Positions 8,553 through 16,316 of a DNA stretch of 27,500 bases are shown one piece after another (the stretch's first letter is position 1; each line of letters opens with the position of its first letter). This DNA comes from Symbiodinium natans (Eukaryota > Sar > Dinophyceae > Suessiales > Symbiodiniaceae). The translations under genes were made by a program, and so were the position numbers. The notes below the pieces were generated by a model, which searched no databases, was not told the DNA's origin, and worked only from the letters and a program-made list of their open reading frames with translations. The stretch covers positions 316,709 through 344,208 of the forward strand of contig CAJNDS010002424.1 in NCBI GenBank assembly GCA_905221605.1, written 5' to 3'.

Positions 8553-8944
8553 CCTAAACCCTGAACCCTAAACCCTAAACCCTAAACCCTAAACCCTGTT
8601 TTGATAAGAGGTTCCGATTATTTGGGGGGTCTAGTCGCCCCCCTACATAAAGCAGAATCCCCACCCTCTAGGACCCTAGAACCCTGCATCCCTAAACCCT
8701 AAACCCTAAAACCCTAAACCCTAACACCCTAGAGCCTAAAACCCTCAAACCCTATAACCCAAACCCTAAAAGACAAACCCCAAACCCTGAAAAGGACCCT
8801 GGGACACGGGAACCCATCGTCCCAAGAGCAAACTCGGACTCCTGCAGTTGGCCTTTAGAAACCCTAAACCCCAAAACCCTAAAACCCTAAATCCTAAATA
8901 GGACCCAAGGACCTAGAACCCTAAACCCCCCAAAAAAACCCTAA
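8551..8944 (-). repeat. Three C-rich telomeric arrays with short spacers
   Basis: Arrays at 8551-8598, 8690-8790 and 8858-8944, the last two with 8-mer CCCTAAAA units. A spacer motif CTCCTGCAGTTGGCCTT occurs near 8840 and again near 8957. Confidence 0.85.
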
Positions 8945-9022
8945 AAAACCTCGGGCTCCTGCAGTTGGCCTTCAAGAAAGCCGCCCCAGCAAGATGCGGC
9001 CTTCGCGGGCAAGGAAGAATGG

Positions 9023-9185
9023 GGTTCGTTGAGGGTTTTGGGGTTTAGGGTTTTGGGCTGAGGGTTTTGGGGTTTACGGTTTGGGGTTTAGGGTTGAGGG
9101 TTTAGGGTTTAGGGTTTGGAGTTTAGTAGGGTTTGGAGTTTGGGGGTTTGGGTTTAGGGTTTGCAAGCCCTAAACCTTAAGCCCT
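9023..9185. repeat. G-rich array ending head to head with C-rich units
   Basis: TTTAGGG, TTTTGGGG and TTTGGAG variants, then a near-palindromic turn GGGTTTGCAAGCCC at 9157-9170 into CCCTAAACC. Confidence 0.8.
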
Positions 9186-9596
9186 CAACCCCACGCAATT
9201 AGGGTCTACAGGGGCGGATGTCACAGCTCAGTATGTTATAAGGGGGTTTACGAGCATAAGGGACCCTTTAATATAGACCCCCAAATAGTAGGATTCCCTT
9301 AAATTTTTTTAGGTACCCCTATTTTCGCATAGAAAAAAGACATATACTCTCCTTGCACAGCTCATTAAGGATCCAGGCAATAGACTGCAGCGGTTGCGCT
9401 GGGGGACCCTCACAACACGTGGGAACATGCAGAAATCATGAAATCATGAGATGGGTCCTAATGAGCTCTATAAGCCCTGAGCTCGTAGCCCTACACAGCT
9501 ACGGTGGGCAGTTCGCGCGAACAGCTGTGGTCCCTTTCGGGTACCCGCAATACAGGCCTTCGTACTGTAAGGGACCACAGGGATGAACCCTCAAAA
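9186..9596. other. 410-bp unique spacer with a strong hairpin
   Basis: AT-rich at 9235-9350, then unique sequence. CTGTGGTCCCTT (9525-9536) is perfectly inverted at 9569-9580. A 77-codon open frame overlaps, without a recognised domain. Confidence 0.5.
9525..9580. other. 12-bp perfect inverted repeat (hairpin)
   Basis: Arms of 12 bp enclose a 32-base loop that itself contains the palindrome CGGGTACCCG. It could be a small palindromic element or RNA hairpin; no poly-T follows. Confidence 0.7.
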
Positions 9597-9680
9597 GGGT
9601 TTAGGGTTTAGGGTTTAGGGAAGGGGGGGTTTAGGGTTTAGGGTTTAGGGTTTAGAGTTTAGGTTCAGGGTTTAGGGTGA
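9597..9680 (+). repeat. TTTAGGG arrays split by a short G run
   Basis: About ten units interrupted by AAGGGGGGG. Confidence 0.9.
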
Positions 9681-10080
9681 CTCATAACATAGAGAGCTGA
9701 CTGAAAATGTCTAGCCGCCGAAACCCTAAGAGGGTCAACCCGAAGTGAGGGAGCTGCTGCTGCCCCTTCATGAGCATCTCCGTGAGGAACTCGCAGGCAC
9801 GTTGGCGGAGTCCAAGCGTAGGAGCCTAGGCCGATTTTGGACCTATAACCATAGCCTAACCATACTAGAAGAGACAAAGTGCTAGAAGAGAGAGGAGTCT
9901 CAACGTTCCCGCAAACCCTGAGCAATACACCCGTGACCCATACTATGGTAAGGGTACCCTTTTTTGGCTGGTTACTTTATAGAGGAACACAGAACCACAA
10001 GCAGGGTTAAGAAACTTGTGGGTGTGCAGGGCTGAAGCCATCCGCCGAGGCCTGAAAACCCTGGGTGTGTGACTTGCCAG
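9681..10080. other. Unique spacer, no recognised gene
   Basis: An 86-codon minus-strand open frame (9925-9665) exists, but its translation is not recognisable and it runs out in a telomeric array. Confidence 0.4.
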
Positions 10081-10170
10081 CCTAAACCCTAAACCCTAAA
10101 CCCTAAACCCTAAACCCTAAACCCGAAACCCTAGACCCTAAACCTAAACCCTAAACCCTTAACCCTAAAC
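10081..10170 (-). repeat. CCCTAAA array
   Basis: About twelve units with a few CCCGAAA and CCCTAGA variants. Confidence 0.95.
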
Positions 10171-10294
10171 CTTGCCCGCCAAAGAGGGAGTCGTGGCCTG
10201 GAATTCCGACCGAGGCGGGTTGCGTTGCGTTCGGGTTTCGCGGTCCAGACGACTCCCGAACTCCACACAAACCGACATGTTTGCTTCAGGAGCG

Positions 10295-10425
10295 AGTTTC
10301 TGGGTTTGGGTTTAGGGGTTAGGGATTAGGAGTTAGGGTTTAGGGTCTAGGGTTTAGGGTTTAGGGTTTAGGGCTTAGGGCTTAGGGTTTAGGGTTTAGG
10401 GTTTAGGGTTTAGGGTTTAGGGTTT
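10295..10425 (+). repeat. TTTAGGG array
   Basis: Degenerate start, then about fourteen clean units including CTTAGGG variants. Confidence 0.95.
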
Positions 10426-10667
10426 GCCCTTTTTGCGAAACAGTCCGTGGTGGAGAGAGTTTGGGCATGGTAGGCCCTGGGGTATAGGGCACAGGGTATC
10501 GGGTGAAGAACTCATAAGCCACACGCATGCCAATCCAGATGAGGCTGCTGCAGCTAGCCGTAAGGGCCCCGGTAAGGGCATTCGCCGACCAGCTAGTCGA
10601 CCTAAACCCTAAACGAAGGCTTCCCAGAACCATCGTTTCTGTAGTAGACAACAACCTTTTTGTGGGC

Positions 10668-10722
10668 AACCCTAAACCCTAAACCCTAAACCCCAAACCC
10701 TAAACCCTAAACCCTAAATCTT
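10668..10722 (-). repeat. CCCTAAA array
   Basis: About seven units. The flanking spacers (10426-10667 and 10723-10853) contain short open frames only. Confidence 0.95.
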
Positions 10723-10853
10723 CTTTGGAGACACAAACATCTCGATCCGAGGATCTTAATACCGAACATGAGATCAAAGCACCAACTTGAGACCAAGATG
10801 GGAGGCTTCGAGCATCCCCCAGAAGGTCACGCACAAAAAGCCAGGTCAGTAGG

Positions 10854-11040
10854 TGTAGGGTTTAGGGTTTAGGGTTTAGGGTTTAGGGTTTAGGGTTTAG
10901 GGTTTAGGGTTTAGGGTTTAGGGTTTAGGGTTTAGGGTTTAGGGTTTACGGTTTAGGGTTTAGGGTTTAGGGTTTAGGGTTTAGGGTTTAGGGCTTAGGG
11001 CTTAGGGTTTAGGGCTTAGGGTTTAGGGTTTAGGGTTTTC
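10854..11040 (+). repeat. Long TTTAGGG array
   Basis: About twenty-six units, largely pure, with CTTAGGG variants clustered at the 3' end. Confidence 0.95.
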
Positions 11041-11760
11041 AGAAAGGTTTATGGTTTCGGGTTTTGTGTTCAGGGGTTTTGTTCGCACACATATTATTTA
11101 CGAGGCTGTTGAAAAAACTACATGAAAACCCCAAACCCGACAAGAGCCATAGGTTGGGTGGGCGGGCTGGAAGAGAACGTAAACCTTGGCACACGCCACC
11201 ACACGCGTCCCGCGCGGTGTCGTGCGCGGAGCATATGACACATTATGACACACCCCGAACCCGAAACCCCTAAACCTAAACCGTCCTAAACCCTAAAGCC
11301 CTAAAATCCCCTAAAGCCTAAACTATCCTAACCCCAAAATCCTTATGCCCTAGACCCAACCTATCCCTTAGACCCGAATAGCCCAGATCCAAACTTCCGT
11401 TCTCGCATGTCGTGGGTCTGAGCATCAGGCGCTGCAGATGAGGGCCAGCAAGTAGATCGTGAACCTCGAGATAGGACAGGGCTTAGGGTTAAGGATTCAG
11501 GGTTCAGAGTTTAGGGTTTTGGGTTCAGGGTTTCGGATTTAGGGTTCAGAGCTTGGGGTTTAGGGTTTAGGGTTTCGGATTTAGGGTTCAGAGTTTAGGG
11601 TTTTGGAGGGGATCTTCAGACTTCAGGTTGGCTTGAAGCCAGGCTTTTCAAACCTAGCGGGAAAGAGCCCGGCGTAGCTGGGACCATGACGGAGCCCCCG
11701 GCAAGACCAAGAACCCCTACGTAAACCATAGCATTAGCTATGGTTCAGGGTTTAGGCATT
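11041..11760. other. Unique spacer with degenerate arrays and a short hairpin
   Basis: Degenerate C-rich units at 11262-11345 and G-rich units at 11480-11606. AACCATAGC (11724-11732) is perfectly inverted at 11737-11745 across a 4-base loop. A 69-codon open frame at 11064-11273 is unrecognised. Confidence 0.5.
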
Positions 11761-11916
11761 TAGGATTTGAGGGTTTCAGGCTCTTAGGAGTGCTTAACCT
11801 TACAAGTACATTTTCGGGCCCTACACCCGGCTGATCGCCAGCCAGTCTCCGGTTGTATGAGAGTCGGGCAGTAAAACTTTTTCAACTTTTTTCCAAACCA
11901 ACCATCGGAATGGGGA

Positions 11917-12327
11917 TTGTCCGAAAGCAGGGTCTCTGTTGGGAAGTGCCTGTATCACTACTATTTGCTTAAGAACCCCAAAAAAATATTTAAAAAACAA
12001 TCCCTATATTACCCTGAGAAGGAAGACAAACTTGTTTTTTGGGGTGTTCCCAAGCAATTCGAAGATCAGGGGTTCTGGAATAACACTTTCGCAATGATGT
12101 CTTTTTTTGCAGGCGAGCCCCTTTACGGCGTCAGCTGTCCAGTGGGCATGTCTGATGGAAACTGCGTGCAACTGGTGAGACAGGTGCGCAAGACAAAGCA
12201 ACAAAAACAAACCAGACAGAAAAAGAAAACACAACAAAAGCAACCGGCGCACGATAACACTTTCGCCATGAAGGGGCCCGCATTTGAGCAGCAAGAAACC
12301 TGCAAAACACTAATCCCTAAACCCTAA
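11917..12327 (+). CDS. Hypothetical protein, 136 codons, probably containing an exon
   Basis: The longest plus-strand open frame that is not microsatellite. Its core has exon structure: polypyrimidine acceptor TCTTTTTTTGCAG ending at 12112, a segment 12113-12174 reading EPLYGVSCPVGMSDGNCVQL, and a donor CTG|GTGAGA at 12175. Upstream residues (LVFWGVPKQFEDQGFWNNTF) also look protein-like. Downstream is Lys/Gln-rich low complexity (KTKQQKQTRQKKKTQQKQ). An 18-bp direct repeat (12080-12097 and 12254-12271, one mismatch) places NTFAM twice in frame. The frame runs out in a CCCTAAA array. No family recognised; a chance frame cannot be excluded at this AT content. Confidence 0.35.
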   Translation: MSESRVSVGKCLYHYYLLKNPKKIFKKQSLYYPEKEDKLVFWGVPKQFEDQGFWNNTFAMMSFFAGEPLYGVSCPVGMSDGNCVQLVRQVRKTKQQKQTRQKKKTQQKQPAHDNTFAMKGPAFEQQETCKTLIPKP

Positions 12328-12350
12328 ACCCTAAAGCCTAAACCCTGAAC
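12309..12350 (-). repeat. Short C-rich array
   Basis: About five CCCTAAA/CCTAAA units. Confidence 0.85.
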
Positions 12351-12375
12351 TATTCAATTACCCGTTTTTTTCCTT

Positions 12376-12459
12376 TGCCGCCGGCACTGTGAGATCAAGG
12401 AGCTGTCTTGCTTGTCATCCGACGGAGGGGAGTACGTAGCGCAAAGAAGCCAGGGAAAC
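12376..12459 (+). CDS. Candidate exon fragment, unknown product
   Basis: After a pyrimidine-rich stretch, the plus strand reads CRRHCEIKELSCLSSDGGEY and VAQRSQ before a C-rich array. No acceptor AG precedes the frame clearly. Unrecognised. Confidence 0.2.
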
Positions 12460-12592
12460 CCTAAGCCCTAAGCCCTAAAACCTACACTTTTAAACCCTAA
12501 CACTAAACCCTAAACCCATTTGGAAACCCTAAACCCTAAGCCCCAAAACCTACACTTTTAAACCCTAACACTAAACCCTAAACCAAAGACAG
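12458..12592 (-). repeat. C-rich array with a tandem 68-bp duplication
   Basis: A block containing CCTACACTTTTAAACCC followed by TAACACTAAACCC occurs twice (about 12457-12524 and 12525-12592) with a few differences, so variant blocks are copied together. Confidence 0.8.
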
Positions 12593-12703
12593 CATGAACC
12601 TCGCCATCGAGCCGACCTTAGGCCTTAAGATTAAAAGGGCCGATGGTTCATATTTTTGAATAAGAACCATGGGCCAAAGTAGTACGGGGTATATGACCCC
12701 CCA

Positions 12704-12767
12704 ATGTCAGAGTTCATTTGGTCCCCAAGGAATGATGCAAGGGGCACCGTGCACTTCCTCGCCGTTG
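12704..12767 (+). CDS. Candidate initial exon, unknown product
   Basis: ATG at 12704 opens MSEFIWSPRNDARGTVHFLAV and meets a consensus donor G|GTAAGC at 12768. The intron would then enter a telomeric array at 12790. Start, codon texture and donor agree, but the family is not recognised and the downstream partner is uncertain; the exon-like segments at 13188, 13426 and 13950 are candidates. Confidence 0.32.
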
Positions 12768-12789
12768 GTAAGCCATGGACGGAAGGATC

Positions 12790-12872
12790 CCCCCTAAACC
12801 CTAAACCCTAAACCCTAAACCCTAAACCCTGAACCCTAAACCCTAAACCCTAAACCCTAAACCCTAAACCCT
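12790..12872 (-). repeat. CCCTAAA array
   Basis: About eleven units, one CCCTGAA. Confidence 0.95.
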
Positions 12873-12962
12873 CACCAAGGCTCCCGGGGCTCCTCTGCGT
12901 GGGGCACATCGGCGCACTTGCACTGTGCTCAGAGCCCGTGGCATTCCCAGACCACGGGGGAG

Positions 12963-13165
12963 GGGTTTAGGGTTTAGGGTTTAGGGTTTAGGGTTCAGGG
13001 TTCAGGGTTCAGGGTTTAGGGTTTAGGGTTTAGGGTTTAGGGTTTAGGGTTTAGGGTTTAGGGTTTAGGGTTTACCCCCAAACCCTAAGCCGAAAACCCT
13101 AAAACCCCAAACCCCTAAACCCTGAACTCCTAAACCCTAAACCCCTAAATCCCATAAACCTGTTA
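12963..13165. repeat. Head-to-head telomeric repeat junction
   Basis: Fifteen or so TTTAGGG units (12963-13073) turn within a few bases (TTTACCCCCAAACCC, 13071-13085) into C-rich units that degrade by 13165. This is the arrangement of a telomere fusion or fold-back. Confidence 0.9.
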
Positions 13166-13187
13166 AGATCAGCGGCTTTGGCCGCAG

Positions 13188-13250
13188 GCTGGCAAAGTGG
13201 GCGACTTTGGTGCTGAAAGGCGCCAGGGCCTCAGAGGCTTCATGCTTTGG
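13188..13250 (+). CDS. Candidate exon fragment, unknown product
   Basis: Acceptor-like TTTGGCCGCAG ends at 13187, followed by AGKVGDFGAERRQGLRGFML, ending at a G17 tract. A GT donor is possible at TTTGG|GTTGGG. Unrecognised. Confidence 0.22.
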
Positions 13251-13253
13251 GTT

Positions 13254-13276
13254 GGGGGGGGGGGGGGGGGCTTACA

Positions 13277-13312
<36 letters not shown>

Positions 13313-13330
13313 ATATATATATGTATACAT
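13254..13330. repeat. Poly-G plus (TA)n microsatellite
   Basis: G17 (13254-13270), then (TA)n with TG interruptions to about 13330. Confidence 0.9.
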
Positions 13331-13425
13331 ACTCTACACTATTCTATAGTAAGAGAATATATTCTCTCAATATGCTTGCATGTTTATATTTTGTCCTAAT
13401 CTGCTTTCTGCTTTCTGCTTTCTAG

Positions 13426-13499
13426 GCATCGAATCCTGTAAGGATGCAGCCGTGTTGGTGCACCTAATTTTGGTGAAACAGATAGGCGTCAGAAAGCAG
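13426..13499 (+). CDS. Candidate exon between inverted repeats
   Basis: A strong acceptor made of tandem CTGCTTT units ends in TTTCTAG at 13425. The frame then reads GIESCKDAAVLVHLILVKQ and IGVRKQ. The segment is bracketed by the perfect inverted repeat CTGCTTTCTG (13401-13410) / CAGAAAGCAG (13490-13499), and the (CATA)n array starts right after. Hydrophobic centre (VLVHLILV). Family not recognised. Confidence 0.35.
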
Positions 13500-13502
13500 A
13501 AC

Positions 13503-13798
13503 ATACATACATACATACATACATACATACATACATACATACATACATACATACATACATACATACATACATACATACATACACACACACATACATACAT
13601 ACATACATACATACATACATACATACATACATACATACATACATACATACATACATACATACACATACACACATACACACATACATACATACATACATAC
13701 ATACATACATACATACATACATACACACATACACACATACATACATACATGCATGCATGCATGCATGCATGCATGCATGCATGCATGCATGCATGCAC

Positions 13799-13833
<35 letters not shown>

Positions 13834-13925
13834 TCCATACATACATACAGACAGACAAACAGACGTTCATATATATACATATATATATATGTATATATAT
13901 GTATATATATATATGTATATATAAA
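13503..13925. repeat. Compound microsatellite (CATA, CATG, CAGA, TA)
   Basis: About 235 bp of (CATA)n with CACA interruptions, then (CATG)n at 13748-13796, (CAGA)n at 13799-13832, mixed CATA/CAGA, and TA-rich sequence at 13868-13925. It produces long HTYIHTYI and CMYVCMYV open frames on both strands, which are artefacts of the repeat. Confidence 0.95.
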
Positions 13926-13949
13926 TTACAATATAATTTTCACACATAG

Positions 13950-14082
13950 AGGTTCAGGCTCCAGGACTAAAAGCAATGCCTCACCGAATGGCACATGGAC
14001 TGTGCGCAAGGTTGCAGGTGTGAACTGGGGGATCTTACCCAGAGGAATAAGCGATGATAGAGACTCAAAATCAAAAGCTTGA
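13950..14082 (+). CDS. Candidate terminal exon, about 43 codons
   Basis: Acceptor ATTTTCACACATAG ends at 13949 after the microsatellite. The frame reads GSGSRTKSNASPNGTWTVRK and then VAGVNWGILPRGISDDRD to a TGA at 14080-14082. The texture is protein-like (Trp, Gly and charged residues, no low complexity). If it joins the candidate exon at 13426-13499, the intron is the microsatellite. Family not recognised. Confidence 0.33.
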
Positions 14083-14137
14083 GCCCTCAGGGCCAGGGCT
14101 GAAGGTTACCTTTGGGGGTCAGTCAGCAACACGCATA

Positions 14138-14275
14138 CCCAAACCCCAAACCCTAAACCCTAAACCCCAAACCCTACACCCCAAACCCGAAACCCCAAAC
14201 CCTAAACCCTAAACCCTAAACCCTACACCCCAAACCCTAAACCCTAAACCCTAAACCCCAAACCCTACACCCTTG
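14138..14275 (-). repeat. CCCTAAA / CCCCAAA / CCCTACA array
   Basis: About nineteen units with interspersed variants. Confidence 0.95.
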
Positions 14276-14343
14276 AAATGTGCCCTTTCTGAGCCCAGAG
14301 CCGCACCAAGAGCCTGGCTGAGGCGAAGGAATCGCTCCGAGAT

Positions 14344-14600
14344 GGGGTTTAGGGTTTAGGGTTTAGGGTTTAGGGTTTAGGGTTTAGGGTTTGGGGTTTG
14401 GGGTTTAGGGTTTCGGGTTTCGGGTTTAGGGTTTAAGGTTTAAGGTTTAGGGTTGGGGTTTAGGTTTTGGGGTTCAGGGTTTGGGGTTTAGGGTTTGGGG
14501 TTTGGGGTTTAGGGTTTGGGGTTTAGAGTTTGGGTTTAGGGTTTAAGGTTTGGGGATTGGGGTTTGTTGTTTGGGGTTTGGGGTTTAGGGTGTTTAGGTG
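14344..14600 (+). repeat. TTTAGGG / TTTGGGG array
   Basis: Starts pure, then becomes a mixture with TTTGGGG, TTTCGGG and TTTAAGG. The 68-bp spacer before it has a plus frame SRTKSLAEAKESLRDG after an AG, possibly coding. Confidence 0.9.
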
Positions 14601-14689
14601 GGGCTTGGGGGTTAGGACTTCCGACGATTTTAGGGTTTAGGGCCTACAGCCTGAACTCCAAAGCACTACACCATGAGCCCCTACGCCCT

Positions 14690-14910
14690 GAACCTTAAAC
14701 CCCCTAAACCCTATGCCCTAAGCCCTAAACACTAAACTCTAAACCCCAAACAGCAAACCCTAAACACTGTTATAACCCCAAAGCCTATAGACCCTAAACC
14801 ATAAACCACCACACCCCTAAACCCCAAACCCTAGATGCTAAACCCTAAACCCTAAACCCTAAACCCTACACCCTAAACCCTAAACCCTAAACCCTAAACC
14901 CTAAATCGTG
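14690..14910 (-). repeat. C-rich telomeric array
   Basis: Degenerate first half, clean CCCTAAA second half (from about 14835). Confidence 0.9.
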
Positions 14911-14967
14911 AACGGCTTTTTCTTTTCGGCCTGCTGGCACTCCAGATCCAGGGCCTCAGAAGCTCGG

Positions 14968-15352
14968 AGGGTTGAGGGTTTAGGGTTTGGGGTTTAGGGT
15001 TTAGGGTTTAGGGTTTGGGGTTTGGGGTTTGGGGTTTGGGGTTTAGGGTTTAGGGTTTAGGCTTTAGGGTTTGGGGTTTGGGGTTTGGGGTTTGGGGTTT
15101 GGGGTTGTAGGGTTGTAGGGTTGTAGGGTTGTAGCGTTTAGGGTTTAGGGTTTAGGGTTTGGGGTTTGGGGTTTGGGGTTGTAGGGTTGTAGGGTTTAGG
15201 GTTTGGGGTTTGGGGTTTGGGGTTTAGGGTTTGGGGTTTGGGGTTTGGGGTTTTAGGGTTGTAGGGTTTAGGGTTTAGGGTTTGGGGTTTGGGGTTTGGG
15301 GTTTAGGGTTTAGGGTTTAGGGTTTAGGGTTTGGGGTTTAGGGTTAGGGCTT
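14968..15352 (+). repeat. Higher-order telomere-variant array
   Basis: Blocks of TTTAGGG, then TTTGGGG, then the 8-mer TTGTAGGG (15104-15134) recur in the same order at least three times over 385 bp. Variants are grouped in blocks rather than scattered. Confidence 0.9.
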
Positions 15353-15507
15353 CGGATGCCTACAAGGAAAAAAGGCAGCACGACTCACAGCAGAGCCACG
15401 CGCATCACAAATGGGCGATCGAGGTTGGGGTTTTACGGCTTCGGGCTTCTGAGCCGAAGATTTATATAACCCTTGAAGGCCCTTTTACCCCGTATCCCTA
15501 GTCCTAA

Positions 15508-15790
15508 GGCCCTAAACCCTAAACCCTAAACCCTATAACCCTAGGCCACAAAGCCTGTATCCGAGGGCGTACTGCAGGCACGGAATTGCTGAACCCTAAC
15601 CTCTGAATTCGGGGAAATATTTGCGGGAGAGTGGGGTTTGAGTTTAGGGTTTGTGGTTTAGGGATCTAGATTTGGGGTTCAGGATTTCGGGGTTGGGGGG
15701 GGGGGGGGGGGAGCCTAAACCCCTCAAAAACCCGAACCCTCAACCCTAAACCTGAAACCCGAAACCCTAAACCCTAAACCCTACACCCCG
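15508..15790. repeat. Mixed telomeric blocks around a poly-G tract
   Basis: C-rich units at 15508-15545, degenerate G-rich units at 15636-15690, G15 at 15697-15711, and C-rich units at 15712-15785: another G-to-C orientation switch. Confidence 0.8.
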
Positions 15791-15887
15791 TTAAAGCCCC
15801 TCCAACCGCGACCGCTGTGTGCCCCAGCCAGGCCAGGCATTTCGCGCTGCATCTTGCTGCGGCCTTCGAGGAGTTTTTGAGGGATTT

Positions 15888-15965
15888 GGGTGTAGGGTTT
15901 GGGGTTTAGGGTTTAGGGTTTAGGGTTTAGGGTTTAGGGTTTAGGGTTTAGGGTTTAGGGTTTAG
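15888..15965 (+). repeat. Pure TTTAGGG array
   Basis: About ten units after one TTTGGGG. Confidence 0.95.
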
Positions 15966-15997
15966 GGGAACCCAAAAGCAAAAAAAGGAAGGACGGC

Positions 15998-16074
15998 CTT
16001 CAAACTGCAGGTCGTTGGCGAAGTCCAACGCGCCGGCAATCAATTGCTCGAACTCGCGACCTTTGCTGCCTGGG
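15998..16074 (-). CDS. Candidate exon fragment, unknown product
   Basis: On the minus strand, CTAAC then a pyrimidine run and CCCTCCCTCCACAG give a branch-plus-acceptor context ending at 16075. The frame then reads GSKGREFEQLIAGALDFA and NDLQFEG to a possible GC donor GAAG|GCCGTC. The codon texture is convincing. Flanked by TTTAGGG arrays on both sides. Family not recognised. Confidence 0.32.
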
Positions 16075-16089
16075 CTGTGGAGGGAGGGC

Positions 16090-16316
16090 TTTGGGTGTTA
16101 GGGTTTTAGGGTTTATAGGGTTTAGGGCTTAGGGATGGGGTTTAGGGTTTAGGGTGTAGGGTTGAGGGTTTAGGGTTTAGGGTTTAGGGTTCAGGGTTCA
16201 GGGTTTAGGGTTTAGGGTTTAGGGTTTAGGGTTTAGGGTTTAGGGTTTAGGGTTCAGGGTTTTGGGTTTAGGGTTTAGGGTTTAGGGTCTAGGGTTTAGG
16301 GTTAAGGTTTAGGGGG
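16090..16316 (+). repeat. Long TTTAGGG array
   Basis: About thirty units with TTCAGGG, TTGAGGG and TTTTGGG variants. Confidence 0.95.

Noticed and set aside
13367-13949. Long open frames of HTYIHTYI / CMYVCMYV type on both strands (up to 189 codons)
   Set aside because: They are direct translations of (CATA)n and (CATG)n microsatellites. Only the short non-repeat segments at their edges were kept as candidates.
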